Shown here piece after piece: positions 50,628 through 58,852 of a stretch of DNA of 64,000 nt. Positions within the stretch are counted from its first letter, which is position 1, and every line of letters begins with the position of its first letter. The notes under the pieces are model-generated. The model was given only the letters and a program-made list of their open reading frames with translations. It ran no database searches and was not told where the DNA came from. The position numbers were made by a program, and so were the translations under genes. The stretch spans positions 1 to 64,000 of IMG/VR virus record IMGVR_UViG_3300017917_003016; one strand, 5' to 3'. This DNA comes from a virus.

Positions 50628-51438
50628 GATATCCAGAGCAGCAGTTTTAGTCGCTGGAGATTTTAGAACTTGGCCCAGAGCCAGCCAATATATCTTTGAC
50701 TATGTTGACGATATCTGTCAACAGGCTGATTATTATTTTGCCACGTGGAGTACTACTAGAGACTATTGGTATCCTCAGATGCATTCAGAAAAAACTCAAA
50801 GAAACGTAACTGATCATGATATCAAAACAAAATTTATTGAAAATAATAAAACACTGATAAATTTTGTTATTGTCACTGATAGACCGGCTGTATTCTATGG
50901 AACTAACTATCTTCAAAGTTATCTAGCCAATCGTGCCAACTTGCTCAAAAGACGTTATGAATTGGACAATGGTTTTGTTTATGACCAAGTATTAGAAATT
51001 CGTCCAGACCTTTATATCTACGATAGCAATAAAGAAAATATAACTAATCTAAAAGATTTTGAATTGCTAATGGATGTTACTCGCGACGTGCTAGTTCCGG
51101 GCTCTCAACTTTTTCCTGAAGCAATAGATTTTTATTATCGAACCAATAGCCTTACCAGTGACATAATGTGTAACAGATTTTTTTATCAAAAATCTTTGCA
51201 TGTTGAATTCTATCGAACACAGTATGATCATTGGCCCTTGCCTATACACAATCACACAATCCTAGCCGACTATGTTTTAGTTAGAAGATTGCATTCGATA
51301 GCCAATCAAGATAGTTTCCAACAAATAGTAATTAGACCCAATTTTCCCCCGGGAGATTTGCGAACTATTCCATATGAAGAATTATGGGAATTACAACGTC
51401 AATTTTTAGATTACACCAGAAGTTTACCAAGAGAATAA
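50620..51438 (+). CDS. Putative glycosyltransferase-like protein (272 aa), TTG start
   Basis: This begins with TTG inside the previous gene. AAVLVAGDFRTWPRASQYIFDYV resembles the start of sugar-transfer proteins found in capsule loci. VLEIRPDLYIYD is like the segment following the nucleotide-binding half, and PGSQLFPEAIDFYYRTN follows. No clear DxD is seen. Related in style to the 44836 product but not obviously homologous. A promoter for the sugar-activation block lies just after it. Confidence 0.4.
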   Translation: MDKISRAAVLVAGDFRTWPRASQYIFDYVDDICQQADYYFATWSTTRDYWYPQMHSEKTQRNVTDHDIKTKFIENNKTLINFVIVTDRPAVFYGTNYLQSYLANRANLLKRRYELDNGFVYDQVLEIRPDLYIYDSNKENITNLKDFELLMDVTRDVLVPGSQLFPEAIDFYYRTNSLTSDIMCNRFFYQKSLHVEFYRTQYDHWPLPIHNHTILADYVLVRRLHSIANQDSFQQIVIRPNFPPGDLRTIPYEELWELQRQFLDYTRSLPRE

Positions 51439-51445
51439 TTAGCCA

Positions 51446-51475
51446 TTGACCTAGGTCAATAAATACGCATATAAT
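51446..51475 (+). promoter_or_regulatory. Sigma70-type promoter of the sugar-activation block, with late motif inside
   Basis: TTGACC (51446) and TATAAT (51470) have an 18-base spacer. AATAAATA at 51458-51465 lies in the spacer, giving a second late reading. Confidence 0.65.
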
Positions 51476-51497
51476 GATATTCAACTAGAGGTCAAAT

Positions 51498-51971
51498 ATG
51501 TCCGTAGAATTTCTAACACTTGACAACTGTCATGTAGTGCACAAGCCCTGGGGGCAGGAAACTTGGCTACAAGGTGGCAGTTCCCTATACCCATTTGCAC
51601 TCAAAGAACTAATACTTCGTGAAGGTTTTGTGACTAGTCTGCAGGTTCATCAGTTTAAATCAGAAACCATACACCTGCATCAAGGTCACGGAGCATTAAT
51701 TTATCATCCAACTCCGTTTGACTGCGAAAAATATCTCCAAGGTGGATATTCTCCACAGGATATTCAACAGATCAAAAATGAATTGATAACACAACCACTG
51801 GGACCGGGTGCAGTATTTCACACACCCCCGGGCACTATACATCGTATGGTAGCCTATACAGACCTACACTATACTGAAGCCAGCACCACACAACTAGACG
51901 ATGTTATACGTCTGGAAGATTCACACAATCGAGGACATGGAAGGATAGACTCAGAACATGAGCAACGCTAA
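51498..51971 (+). CDS. Cupin, mannose-6-phosphate isomerase-like
   Basis: A 157-residue single-domain cupin. VHKPWGQETWL (15-25) is the signature of the type II phosphomannose isomerase/GDP-mannose pyrophosphorylase C-terminal family. The metal-binding His/Glu lie in LQVHQFKSETIHLHQGHG and PPGTIHRM. It may bind or isomerise a sugar phosphate, or act as a small regulatory partner of the neighbour. It begins the block with a dual promoter and overlaps the next gene by 14 bases. Confidence 0.75.
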   Translation: MSVEFLTLDNCHVVHKPWGQETWLQGGSSLYPFALKELILREGFVTSLQVHQFKSETIHLHQGHGALIYHPTPFDCEKYLQGGYSPQDIQQIKNELITQPLGPGAVFHTPPGTIHRMVAYTDLHYTEASTTQLDDVIRLEDSHNRGHGRIDSEHEQR

Positions 51972-53550
51972 ACTCACTGTATTAATTCTAGCAGCAGGAT
52001 ATGGCCGCCGTATGGGGCCATTTAGTCGCATGATTCCCAAAGCACTTATACCATATAATAATAAACCTTTGATAAGTCATATCATTGAAAAATTTAATGT
52101 GCACACAAGATTTGTCATAGCCTGCGGACATTTAGGACACATGATCAAAGATTATGTAAATGCAGTTCACGGCGACAAAGACATAGTGTTTGTGGATGTG
52201 CCTAATTATGCAGAAGGTGACACTGGCCCCGCTACCAGTATACAGGCCTGTGCCAAGTACATACGAGGTGGATTCATGTGGTTGGCCTGTGACACTCTTT
52301 TTGATTTTGACTATCATAACAAACTGGATCATAATTGGATTGCCGTGCACCCGGTAGACTCAACGTTGGCACAAGACTACTGCTGGGTAGAGCGAGAGTC
52401 TGATCAGATCATAAATGTCTACAATAAGAAGCCCAGTCGTGATGCTGTGGACGCCTTTGTTGGTCTAATGTATGCTAAGGACGACGAATATCTTGACAAT
52501 CTCATTGCTCGCAAGGCCAAGGAAACCTATGAAGGGTTTAGTGGTCTAACCCTCAAAGCGCATACCATACGCACCTGGAAGGACTTTGGTACCTATGAAA
52601 AATGGGAAGATCTCAATTCAGAATTCACCGATGTTAGTTTCCCTAAACCAGATGAACTATTTTATACAGACAATGGCAAGGTAGTTAAATTTTGGACCAA
52701 TCCCAAACAAGCAGAAATGCGTGTGCGCCGAGCAGACTGTAATCCTGCTGCCATGCCTAGCAATGTTACCAGTGCAGGCAATTTTTTAGTACATGATTTT
52801 GCACAAGGAGACATTGTCTACAATCAGTACACTCCGGAAGTGTTTGCACGTATGCTTGAATGGTGTGAGAACACCCTGTGGAAGCCAGCACCAGAAACAG
52901 AAGAACAGCGGCGATTTGATATATGCCGCAAGTTCTACTACGAAAAGACCATGGAAAGAGTTGAAGCATTCCGTGTCAAGTATTCAGATTGGTCAGAGCC
53001 CTGCGCAGTCAACGGTCAGCAGGTTCTGACCATTAATCAGTATCTAGATCAAATTGATTTCCCATGGTTGTGTTCAACTAATTCGTGGAGTTTCATACAC
53101 GGCGATCTGCACTTTGACAATACCATATATGACAACGGACAGTTTGAAGGCAAAATGAAGATATATGATGCTGAATTAGTGGCTCCTTATAAATTCACTG
53201 CCATAGATTGGCGCACAGATTTTGGTGGTGAACTCTATGGTGATCTTTATTATGATCTAGCCAAGATGCTAGGAGGATTGCATCTCAGTTACAGAGACAT
53301 CAAACATGAGCAGTATGGATATCAAGAACGCGACGACAAGGTCCTGCTAGAGGTGCCCAGTGTACAGAATGTAGATGTCTACGAAAACATGCTGAAAGAA
53401 TGGGTTGAACACCGCGGACTAGAGTGGCGCAAGGTTAAGTTGCTGGTACCGATTATCTATCTTAACATGAGTCCCTTGCATGAATGGCCGTTTGACAAGT
53501 TCCTAGTGGCTCTAGCACAACTACACTTTTCTAAGGTGCTAAATGCTTAA
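51958..53550 (+). CDS. Bifunctional sugar nucleotidyltransferase / APH-type kinase
   Basis: A 530-residue fusion. Residues 1-230 form a nucleotidyltransferase: TVLILAAGYGRRMGPFSRMIPKALIPY, ACDTLFDFDY and WKDFGTYEKWEDL. Residues ~240-530 form a kinase of the aminoglycoside/choline type, with SFIHGDLHFDNTIYD (HGDLxxxN catalytic loop) and AIDWRTDFGG (metal DxR region). The product could phosphorylate a substrate and couple it to NTP. Similar paired activities exist in capsule and phosphocholine-decoration pathways. It overlaps both neighbours by a few bases, showing coupling. Confidence 0.82.
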   Translation: MSNAKLTVLILAAGYGRRMGPFSRMIPKALIPYNNKPLISHIIEKFNVHTRFVIACGHLGHMIKDYVNAVHGDKDIVFVDVPNYAEGDTGPATSIQACAKYIRGGFMWLACDTLFDFDYHNKLDHNWIAVHPVDSTLAQDYCWVERESDQIINVYNKKPSRDAVDAFVGLMYAKDDEYLDNLIARKAKETYEGFSGLTLKAHTIRTWKDFGTYEKWEDLNSEFTDVSFPKPDELFYTDNGKVVKFWTNPKQAEMRVRRADCNPAAMPSNVTSAGNFLVHDFAQGDIVYNQYTPEVFARMLEWCENTLWKPAPETEEQRRFDICRKFYYEKTMERVEAFRVKYSDWSEPCAVNGQQVLTINQYLDQIDFPWLCSTNSWSFIHGDLHFDNTIYDNGQFEGKMKIYDAELVAPYKFTAIDWRTDFGGELYGDLYYDLAKMLGGLHLSYRDIKHEQYGYQERDDKVLLEVPSVQNVDVYENMLKEWVEHRGLEWRKVKLLVPIIYLNMSPLHEWPFDKFLVALAQLHFSKVLNA

Positions 53551-54013
53551 GAGATTTATTCTAGATGTAGATGGGGTACTGAACGATGGCATGCTCTACT
53601 GGGGCGTAGATGGCAAGCCGTTCAAGGCATTTGGCAACTACGACCACGATGGTCTTAAGATCTTACGCCAGCATTTAGACATTGAATTTATCAGTGCTGA
53701 CCAACAGGGTTGGGCCATAACAGAAAGCCGCATAGTCAAACATATGAAGTTTCCCTTGACCATGGTCAAAGAAGCGGATAGGTTGAATTGGGTATTGTCC
53801 AGAGGTGACACTGCGGAAACAGTGTTCATGGGCGACGGTCCTTATGATGCAAAAATATTTCCACATGTGGCTCTGAGCATAGCACCTGCACAGGCGTGGA
53901 ATACCGCATGCTCTGCTGCAACTTATGTAACACCCCGTAAAGGAGGCCGCGGCGCTGTAATGGACGCCTGCGTTTATATTATGAATAGGATGGGAATCGA
54001 ACATGAATTTTAG
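53543..54013 (+). CDS. HAD phosphatase (KdsC-like)
   Basis: A 156-residue HAD protein. Motif I FILDVDGVLNDG carries the nucleophile Asp and the DxDG acid; motif II/III regions include EFISADQQG and MGDGPYDA. No cap domain is evident, as in KdsC and the C-terminus of NeuA-type enzymes. It probably removes phosphate from a sugar phosphate. It overlaps the kinase fusion by 8 bases and the aldolase-like gene by 11 bases. Confidence 0.83.
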   Translation: MLKRFILDVDGVLNDGMLYWGVDGKPFKAFGNYDHDGLKILRQHLDIEFISADQQGWAITESRIVKHMKFPLTMVKEADRLNWVLSRGDTAETVFMGDGPYDAKIFPHVALSIAPAQAWNTACSAATYVTPRKGGRGAVMDACVYIMNRMGIEHEF

Positions 54014-54986
54014 ACTGGGATTTGGGCCTATGAGCCCTGAAGTAATACGTGCAATCTGTACATACTCGCATGATACCAAACGGCCACTGATGATCATTGC
54101 CAGCCGCAATCAAGTTGATGCTGACAGTGGTTATGTCATGACCACACCAGAACTGCGACAACTATTAGACACACTGCCAACTGACCATGTGTGGATGTGT
54201 CGCGATCACTGCGGTCCTTATTTCCTAGACAGCGAGAAGAATCTCAGTCTGCGCAAGGCCATAGAAGCAACTAAGAAAACCATAGCCTATGACATAGAAC
54301 AAGGGTTTGACCTCATACACATAGACACCAGTAGAGTTGATGATACCTATGGTGTTGCTGAAGAACTGTTTAATTTTTGCCTAAGCCTTAAGACCGACAT
54401 ACGTTTTGAGTTTGGTACCGAAGAAAACGTTGGTGTTGCTGCGGGTGCGGTCAAGTATCGTTCAGATGTGGCCTTTGCCAAGAACATTCCAAACATTGAA
54501 TTTGTAGTTGCACAGACAGGTAGTCTGTGTTTTGAAGACCGCCAGGCTGGAACCTTTGATACTGAAACAGTTCGTAGTCTAGTAAAAGAAGCAGAATTCA
54601 ACGGAGTCAAACTCAAAGAACACAATGCCGATTATCTTACACCTGACCAAGTACGTCTTCGCAAGGCCGCCGGTGTACATGCTATGAACATAGCACCGCA
54701 ATTGGGCGTGGTACAGACTAAACTACTTAAAGAACTTTGCTTGAGTCGAGTGGGGCAAGATCTTTGGGATCCCTTTGCTCAGAAAGTCCTAGCCAGCGGA
54801 CGTTGGAAGAAATGGACTAACAGTGATCAGGATGATCAAAAGGTCATAGTCGCAGGACATTACTGTTTTGGCACTGCAGAATATCGGGCAATATTAGATG
54901 GTCTGAGCCAACACGCCAATTGGGATGACGAAATTCAGCAGGCACTTTATCAGGTATTTGATACCTATACAGATAATCTAGCATGA
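54003..54986 (+). CDS. GatZ/KbaZ-like class II aldolase-type protein
   Basis: A 327-residue TIM-barrel-type protein. MIIASRNQVDADSGYVMTT, WMCRDHCGPYFLDSE, EQGFDLIHIDTSRVDD and FEFGTEENVG line up with the ATSNQVNQxGGYTG, GGDHLGP and HLDAS segments of the tagatose-bisphosphate aldolase subunit GatZ. Such proteins also occur in capsular sugar loci. It may make or stabilise synthesis of a keto-sugar phosphate. Start overlaps the HAD gene and its stop overlaps the next start (ATGA). Confidence 0.72.
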   Translation: MNFRLGFGPMSPEVIRAICTYSHDTKRPLMIIASRNQVDADSGYVMTTPELRQLLDTLPTDHVWMCRDHCGPYFLDSEKNLSLRKAIEATKKTIAYDIEQGFDLIHIDTSRVDDTYGVAEELFNFCLSLKTDIRFEFGTEENVGVAAGAVKYRSDVAFAKNIPNIEFVVAQTGSLCFEDRQAGTFDTETVRSLVKEAEFNGVKLKEHNADYLTPDQVRLRKAAGVHAMNIAPQLGVVQTKLLKELCLSRVGQDLWDPFAQKVLASGRWKKWTNSDQDDQKVIVAGHYCFGTAEYRAILDGLSQHANWDDEIQQALYQVFDTYTDNLA

Positions 54987-56077
54987 TTGTATTATTCAAC
55001 GTTAAGATCACTGACGTGCGCATGGGTTATCCCTATCGCCGCGGCGAGTGGATGCCCGATCCAGAGAGATTTGATGTATTTCGTTACTGTTTAGCCAGTA
55101 CCGCAGAATTAGGGCCCCTGACCAGTCGTTTTGTATTTTGTATAACACTTGCACCTGAACTAGCACATAGGCAAAGTGAACTAGATGCTTATATGCGTGA
55201 TCTATTTCCTAGGGAAAAATTAGAAATTATTTGGCAACGCTGTGATTATGGGCGTGATTGGCGCAGGATTTGTGACCAATACCTCACCGATCCTAACGAA
55301 CTAGTTTGGCTAGCCTGCAACGATGATCATATCTTTTTAGACAGCGACCTAGACACAGTTAAGAGTGCAATCAAACATTTGAATCTAGATTCAGATCCCA
55401 ATGCGGTGTTTTACTACAGCCATTGGCCAGAACAAATGCGCATGGCCAATCATTATCATGCGGAATTAACCCAAGATGGTTTACTGGTAAAATATCCCTG
55501 GGAAACCTTTGATGGCATAATGATACTCAAAGCAGGTCGTTTGTCCGGGTATTTTGACCGTGACTATGGCAATGCTGCCATGTTCAAAGTTGATTATCTT
55601 GGTGCATATCATAATTATCAAGCACCTGGTCCTGTGTATGCTCCAACTAAAGAGATAGTTCGTCACTATGAGGGTTATAGTCATGTTAATCACGAAATGC
55701 CACAGCACCTAGCCAATGTAGTTCCTCCCCTGTTTATTCCTCCTGGATTTTTTGAAAATAACATGCAGGTTCGTGTAGGTTATCATGAACGAGATAACAA
55801 CTCTACAAACTTTAATCCTGCAGCAGAGTGGCTATACAATACCAATCCTGCAGGCACAGACTATCGTTGGCATGTCAAGGACATACCTCTGTTTTGGCAG
55901 AAGCACATAAGACAAATTGATCATGCTGATGATTATGATGATATTCTTATGAAACGGGCTAGGGATGCTGCTTTTCTTGCCGCAGCACGTGTACCGATGA
56001 AGTGCTTTGGCATAGACTTTAACCACACATCTGTGCCCCCCAACAGTTGGTTTCAAAAACACCTGTTGTATCGCTAG
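54983..56077 (+). CDS. Putative glycosyltransferase ending the sugar locus (364 aa)
   Basis: A protein coupled to the GatZ-like gene by a 4-base ATGA overlap. WLACNDDHIFLDSDLD (~109-123) looks like the metal-binding acidic site of a GT-A transferase. HYEGYSHVNHEMPQHL and PGFFENNMQVRVGYHERDNN are His/Asn-rich and conserved in appearance. The product could transfer the sugar made by the upstream enzymes. The family is not recognised, so this is pattern only. An early promoter follows 9 bases after the stop. Confidence 0.45.
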   Translation: MIVLFNVKITDVRMGYPYRRGEWMPDPERFDVFRYCLASTAELGPLTSRFVFCITLAPELAHRQSELDAYMRDLFPREKLEIIWQRCDYGRDWRRICDQYLTDPNELVWLACNDDHIFLDSDLDTVKSAIKHLNLDSDPNAVFYYSHWPEQMRMANHYHAELTQDGLLVKYPWETFDGIMILKAGRLSGYFDRDYGNAAMFKVDYLGAYHNYQAPGPVYAPTKEIVRHYEGYSHVNHEMPQHLANVVPPLFIPPGFFENNMQVRVGYHERDNNSTNFNPAAEWLYNTNPAGTDYRWHVKDIPLFWQKHIRQIDHADDYDDILMKRARDAAFLAAARVPMKCFGIDFNHTSVPPNSWFQKHLLYR

Positions 56078-56087
56078 ATTTTGGTTG

Positions 56088-56116
56088 ACCTTTTGGTCCT
56101 GTGAACATATAATAGC
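56088..56116 (+). promoter_or_regulatory. Early promoter 1 (TTGACC / TATAAT)
   Basis: TTTTGGTTGACC followed after 17 bases by TATAATAGCAGCATAACG, then an ACACAGGAGC leader. This is the first of seven related early promoters. Confidence 0.8.
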
Positions 56117-56145
56117 AGCATAACGTAACAACACAGGAGCATACA

Positions 56146-56535
56146 ATGGCATACTTTAGTCAAGAACGCAAGGCTCAAATCGCCCCCAAGGTCAAGAGTA
56201 TCCTGAAGAAGTACGGCCTTAAGGGTAGCCTTAGTGTGCGCAATCACAGCACTGTGGTCTTGACCATCAACAGCGGCAAGATTGACTTTATCGGTAACAA
56301 CCAAGAGACCATGGGTCGCACCTGGGCCCAGCGCCGCACCAATCTTGATGTCAACATTTATCACTATCGTAATCACTTTGACGGTGTTGCACGTGACGCA
56401 CTCGCTGAACTGATTACTGCTCTCAACGACGGCAACTGGGACAACAGCGACATCCAGACCGACTACTTTGACAAGGGTTGGTACGTTAACGTCAATGTTG
56501 GTCGTTGGAACAAGGGTTATATTGTCACTGCCTAA
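56146..56535 (+). CDS. Early protein of unknown function (129 aa)
   Basis: A basic N-terminus (SQERKAQIAPKVKSILKKYGLKG) is followed by a beta-rich core (SLSVRNHSTVVLTI) and a helical mid-region (DALAELITALND). It resembles the LPD29-type domain found in proteins carried by large phages and mobile elements, but only weakly. It is first gene behind early promoter 1 and is followed after 10 bases by a 48-aa gene. Codons are rich in C/G at the third position, unlike late genes. Confidence 0.5.
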   Translation: MAYFSQERKAQIAPKVKSILKKYGLKGSLSVRNHSTVVLTINSGKIDFIGNNQETMGRTWAQRRTNLDVNIYHYRNHFDGVARDALAELITALNDGNWDNSDIQTDYFDKGWYVNVNVGRWNKGYIVTA

Positions 56536-56545
56536 GGAGGCTAAG

Positions 56546-56692
56546 ATGTTTGATCTTATCGATGACACGGCTGCACTCCACGCTCAATGGGAACTTGAGT
56601 ATCAAGAATGGCTAGGTAGCGAAGCCTGGGTTGAAGTTGTTAACCAGTGGCTTTGTGAATTGGCTAACGAAATGCTCAATGAGGAGGCCTAA
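56546..56692 (+). CDS. Small acidic early protein (48 aa)
   Basis: Start at 56546 after TAAGGAGGCTAAG, a near-perfect Shine-Dalgarno. The protein MFDLIDDTAALHAQWELEYQ... is acidic and Trp-rich. The next gene overlaps its stop by one base. No function is known. Confidence 0.55.
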   Translation: MFDLIDDTAALHAQWELEYQEWLGSEAWVEVVNQWLCELANEMLNEEA

Positions 56693-56859
56693 TGGAAAGC
56701 GTTCAAATGAATGAAATTCTGCAGCGCATGGCTCGTGAACGTAATTGTACGGTTTATCAGGTCATTCAAGAGTATTTGAAATACCAATTAAACGGGCAAG
56801 TCAAACACTTTTGGCCTGACCAAAACGAGGCCTGTAGGTCCTATTTGGAGAACAACTGA
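56692..56859 (+). CDS. Small early protein (55 aa)
   Basis: ATG at 56692 overlaps the previous stop, with GAGGAGG just before. The product MESVQMNEILQRMARERNCT... is helical, with an N-terminal QVIQEYLKY helix and an Asn-rich tail. It ends in TGATG, coupling it to the next frame. Confidence 0.5.
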   Translation: MESVQMNEILQRMARERNCTVYQVIQEYLKYQLNGQVKHFWPDQNEACRSYLENN

Positions 56860-56927
56860 TGAGTCTTATTGGACTTATTGTAATGCTGCTGGTACTTGGT
56901 ATTCTTATTGGAAGGTACATTAGGTGA
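56859..56927 (+). CDS. Membrane micropeptide (22 aa)
   Basis: The ATG overlaps the previous stop (ATGA). The peptide MSLIGLIVMLLVLGILIGRYIR is a single transmembrane helix with a basic end. The GTG of the next gene overlaps its stop (GTGA), so it lies in a tight chain of coupled frames. Confidence 0.5.
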   Translation: MSLIGLIVMLLVLGILIGRYIR

Positions 56928-57151
56928 CTGCAGAATCTGAGCGTTTTTGTCAACTAATTGATGAATTGAGGCGGGCCTATGTTGCCTCAGATTCTGCAGA
57001 AAGTTCATATGCAAGGCTAGTTGGTGCTCTGGGTGCTATGATACCTTGGTATGTAGACGCTGAAAATCTAGCCAAACTCAACAATGCTCTAGAACAAGCA
57101 GTTAAAAACGAAACTATGAAAATTCTTGGTAAGGAAAATATCCATGCTTGA
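56924..57151 (+). CDS. Small early protein (75 aa), GTG start
   Basis: Starts GTG at 56924, overlapping the micropeptide by 4 bases. MTAESERFCQLIDELRRAY and LVGALGAMIPWYVDAENLAKLNNALEQ form helices. The overlap with the next gene is 8 bases. No domain is recognised. Confidence 0.55.
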   Translation: MTAESERFCQLIDELRRAYVASDSAESSYARLVGALGAMIPWYVDAENLAKLNNALEQAVKNETMKILGKENIHA

Positions 57152-57533
57152 TCAAGAAAACGAGAAGTTCAACGAAGTTGTGTTTGATGGCATCCGTTTT
57201 CTAGAGAGCCTGACTCGTTATTACGGTGCTGAGCGTGGCATGGAAGTCTGGGAACAGTTGGGTGAAGTTGTAGGCAAGGACGTGCAGGGCCAGGTGTTCT
57301 TTGCCATGCTCACGGGCGATACCAGTAACCGTGTGAGAATCAGCCGCGGCACCTGTAAAGAAGCAGTGACCGCTATCAAGGCCATTCGTCAGGCCACTGG
57401 CATGAGTCTCAAAGAAGCCAAGGATGCCTGGGATCTCACTGCAGTCAAGACCGTGACTCTTGACAATGTTCAGCGCGATGCCAAACAGGAGTTTCTTCGC
57501 GATCTTCGCAGTATTGGTGTGAGGGTTCACTAA
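57144..57533 (+). CDS. Early protein with ribosomal L7/L12 C-terminal-like domain
   Basis: A 129-residue protein, start chosen at the ATG 57144 behind AAGGAAAA. Residues 66-128 (KEAVTAIKAIRQATGMSLKEAKDAWD, then EFLRDLRSIGVRV in shape) mirror the L7/L12 pattern of KxAVIKxVRxxTGLGLKEAKDLV...ALKKALEEAGAxV. The N-terminal half is unrelated. L7/L12 recruits translation GTPases, so a mimic could interfere with or redirect host translation. Function is inferred only from the domain. Confidence 0.65.
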   Translation: MLDQENEKFNEVVFDGIRFLESLTRYYGAERGMEVWEQLGEVVGKDVQGQVFFAMLTGDTSNRVRISRGTCKEAVTAIKAIRQATGMSLKEAKDAWDLTAVKTVTLDNVQRDAKQEFLRDLRSIGVRVH

Positions 57534-57534
57534 C

Positions 57535-57999
57535 ATGGCAGAAATTTTTTACCGTAAGGTCGGCCGCCGCTATGTCCCAGTCAGTGAATATGACAACTCT
57601 GTCATGGACAGTTTTCCCTACGGATCTCATCTTGTGGTGGTAAAGCGAGGATCAACTAGCCGCCGCCACAACATTGATCCTGCACACGCACCTATGATCG
57701 CTGCTGGTCTTATTGCTGAAGATGCAGTGAGAGAAGCATTGGTCAAAGCCGGCGAAATTCGCCTGCAACGCCGTGACCGTGAACGTCAACTTACACCCGG
57801 ACAAAAGCAGGCCTGGGATAATCTAGTCAAAGAATTTGGTGACAGTGCCAAACAACTGGAATGGCCCAGCACTGCAGAAGTTGCTGAAGAAGGAGTTAAA
57901 GCCATGCAGCGAGAAGCAGATCAACTGCTGCAGAACCCCTCAGTACGTGCAGCCTATGATCATTTTTTGACAGTCTGCGAACTGTGCCGCGAGCATTAA
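57535..57999 (+). CDS. Early hypothetical protein (154 aa)
   Basis: Starts one base after the previous gene. FYRKVGRRYVPVSEYD and MDSFPYGSHLVVVKRGSTSRRHNIDP lead, then a helical, charged segment (RRDRERQLTPGQKQAW). The C-terminal CELCREH has two Cys. I think similar proteins exist in large aquatic phages, but no function. Last gene of the unit driven by early promoter 1. Confidence 0.55.
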   Translation: MAEIFYRKVGRRYVPVSEYDNSVMDSFPYGSHLVVVKRGSTSRRHNIDPAHAPMIAAGLIAEDAVREALVKAGEIRLQRRDRERQLTPGQKQAWDNLVKEFGDSAKQLEWPSTAEVAEEGVKAMQREADQLLQNPSVRAAYDHFLTVCELCREH

Positions 58000-58005
58000 A
58001 ATTGG

Positions 58006-58034
58006 TTGACCTTGCCTGCAGATCACTGTATAAT
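58006..58034 (+). promoter_or_regulatory. Early promoter 2 (TTGACC / TATAAT)
   Basis: TTGACC, 17-base spacer, TATAAT; preceded by TTGG like the other early promoters, followed by AACAAAGCAGGAG. Confidence 0.75.
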
Positions 58035-58068
58035 GCTTGCATACGCTAACAAAGCAGGAGTAGACAAC

Positions 58069-58416
58069 ATGGCTTACATCGTTTTCCATTTTGAAACTCG
58101 CCAAATCATCAAGCATTATGCTTCGCGCAAGGGTGCACTGGTTGGTCTCCGTGCTGCTAATCGCAATGCTGGCTATCCGCAGCGTTGGACTCTGTGCAAC
58201 TACGATGTTGATCACGGTGCTCTGCGTGAGTGGTGCGAGACTGCCGATGGCTCCAACGGCTATGCTCCTTATGCTGCTATCGAATCCAACCTGTTTGATC
58301 AACACTATCGTCGCAACATCACGGTGACCAATCTTATGACGGGCAAGCCTGTGGAAATTGACAGCAACACCCCGTGGAGTTGCCGCCCGGACAGCGAAGC
58401 CTACTGGAGTAACTAA
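58069..58416 (+). CDS. Early hypothetical protein (115 aa)
   Basis: I use the ATG at 58069, with GCAGGAG upstream; the longer frame runs into the promoter. MAYIVFHFETRQIIKHYAS, then RKGALVGLRAANRN and CNYDVDHGALREW. Beta-strand then helix layout, no named domain. Behind early promoter 2. Confidence 0.55.
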   Translation: MAYIVFHFETRQIIKHYASRKGALVGLRAANRNAGYPQRWTLCNYDVDHGALREWCETADGSNGYAPYAAIESNLFDQHYRRNITVTNLMTGKPVEIDSNTPWSCRPDSEAYWSN

Positions 58417-58431
58417 TTTAATGAGCCAAAC

Positions 58432-58707
58432 ATGATTAACATTCAATTTAACATTCACAATCCACTAGTTCATCGATTTGTGCCCGTTAAGATATGGCAA
58501 GGTCCAACTCCTATTGAACACAAATTTTGGGAGTTGGAAATCTACAAGAGTTCGGATATTGTTGATGCGTTCTTTCGTTTCGACTGTTGTCAAAGCCATG
58601 CTGGGCTGCATCTAGGTCTAGCACTGCTGGGATACAACATTGAATTTCAAATCTATGACCATCGTCATTGGGACTATGAAGAAGAAGATTGGTATTATAA
58701 TGAATAA
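58432..58707 (+). CDS. Early hypothetical protein (91 aa)
   Basis: MINIQFNIHNPLVHRFVPVKIW leads a beta-rich start, with FDCCQSHAGLHLGLALLGY in the middle and a very acidic/aromatic C-terminus (WDYEEEDWYYNE). ATG spaced after AATGAGCCAAAC. Related proteins of this style occur in T4-like phages; no function is known. Confidence 0.55.
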   Translation: MINIQFNIHNPLVHRFVPVKIWQGPTPIEHKFWELEIYKSSDIVDAFFRFDCCQSHAGLHLGLALLGYNIEFQIYDHRHWDYEEEDWYYNE

Positions 58708-58717
58708 GGAACTGATT

Positions 58718-58852
58718 ATGAAAACTATTGCACTGGTAATTGCTGTACTGTCGCTGATTTCTTTGGCATTTAACTACTCTGATCCTGCAGCAGCCGCAGG
58801 TTGGGCTGTGGCCTTTGCTGGTTGGATCTTCCACGCACTGGCCAAAGAATAA
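58718..58852 (+). CDS. Small membrane protein (44 aa)
   Basis: The ATG at 58718 follows AAGGAACTGATT. MKTIALVIAVLSLISLAF and AAAAGWAVAFAGWIFHAL are two hydrophobic segments, so it is a small inner-membrane protein. A longer start at 58700 has a poorer ribosome site. Candidate accessory lysis or membrane protein, unproven. Confidence 0.5.
   Translation: MKTIALVIAVLSLISLAFNYSDPAAAAGWAVAFAGWIFHALAKE

Noticed and set aside
56074-56568. Minus-strand 164-aa frame opposite the first early gene
   Set aside because: It crosses early promoter 1 and lies opposite a well-signalled plus gene; composition is that of a shadow.
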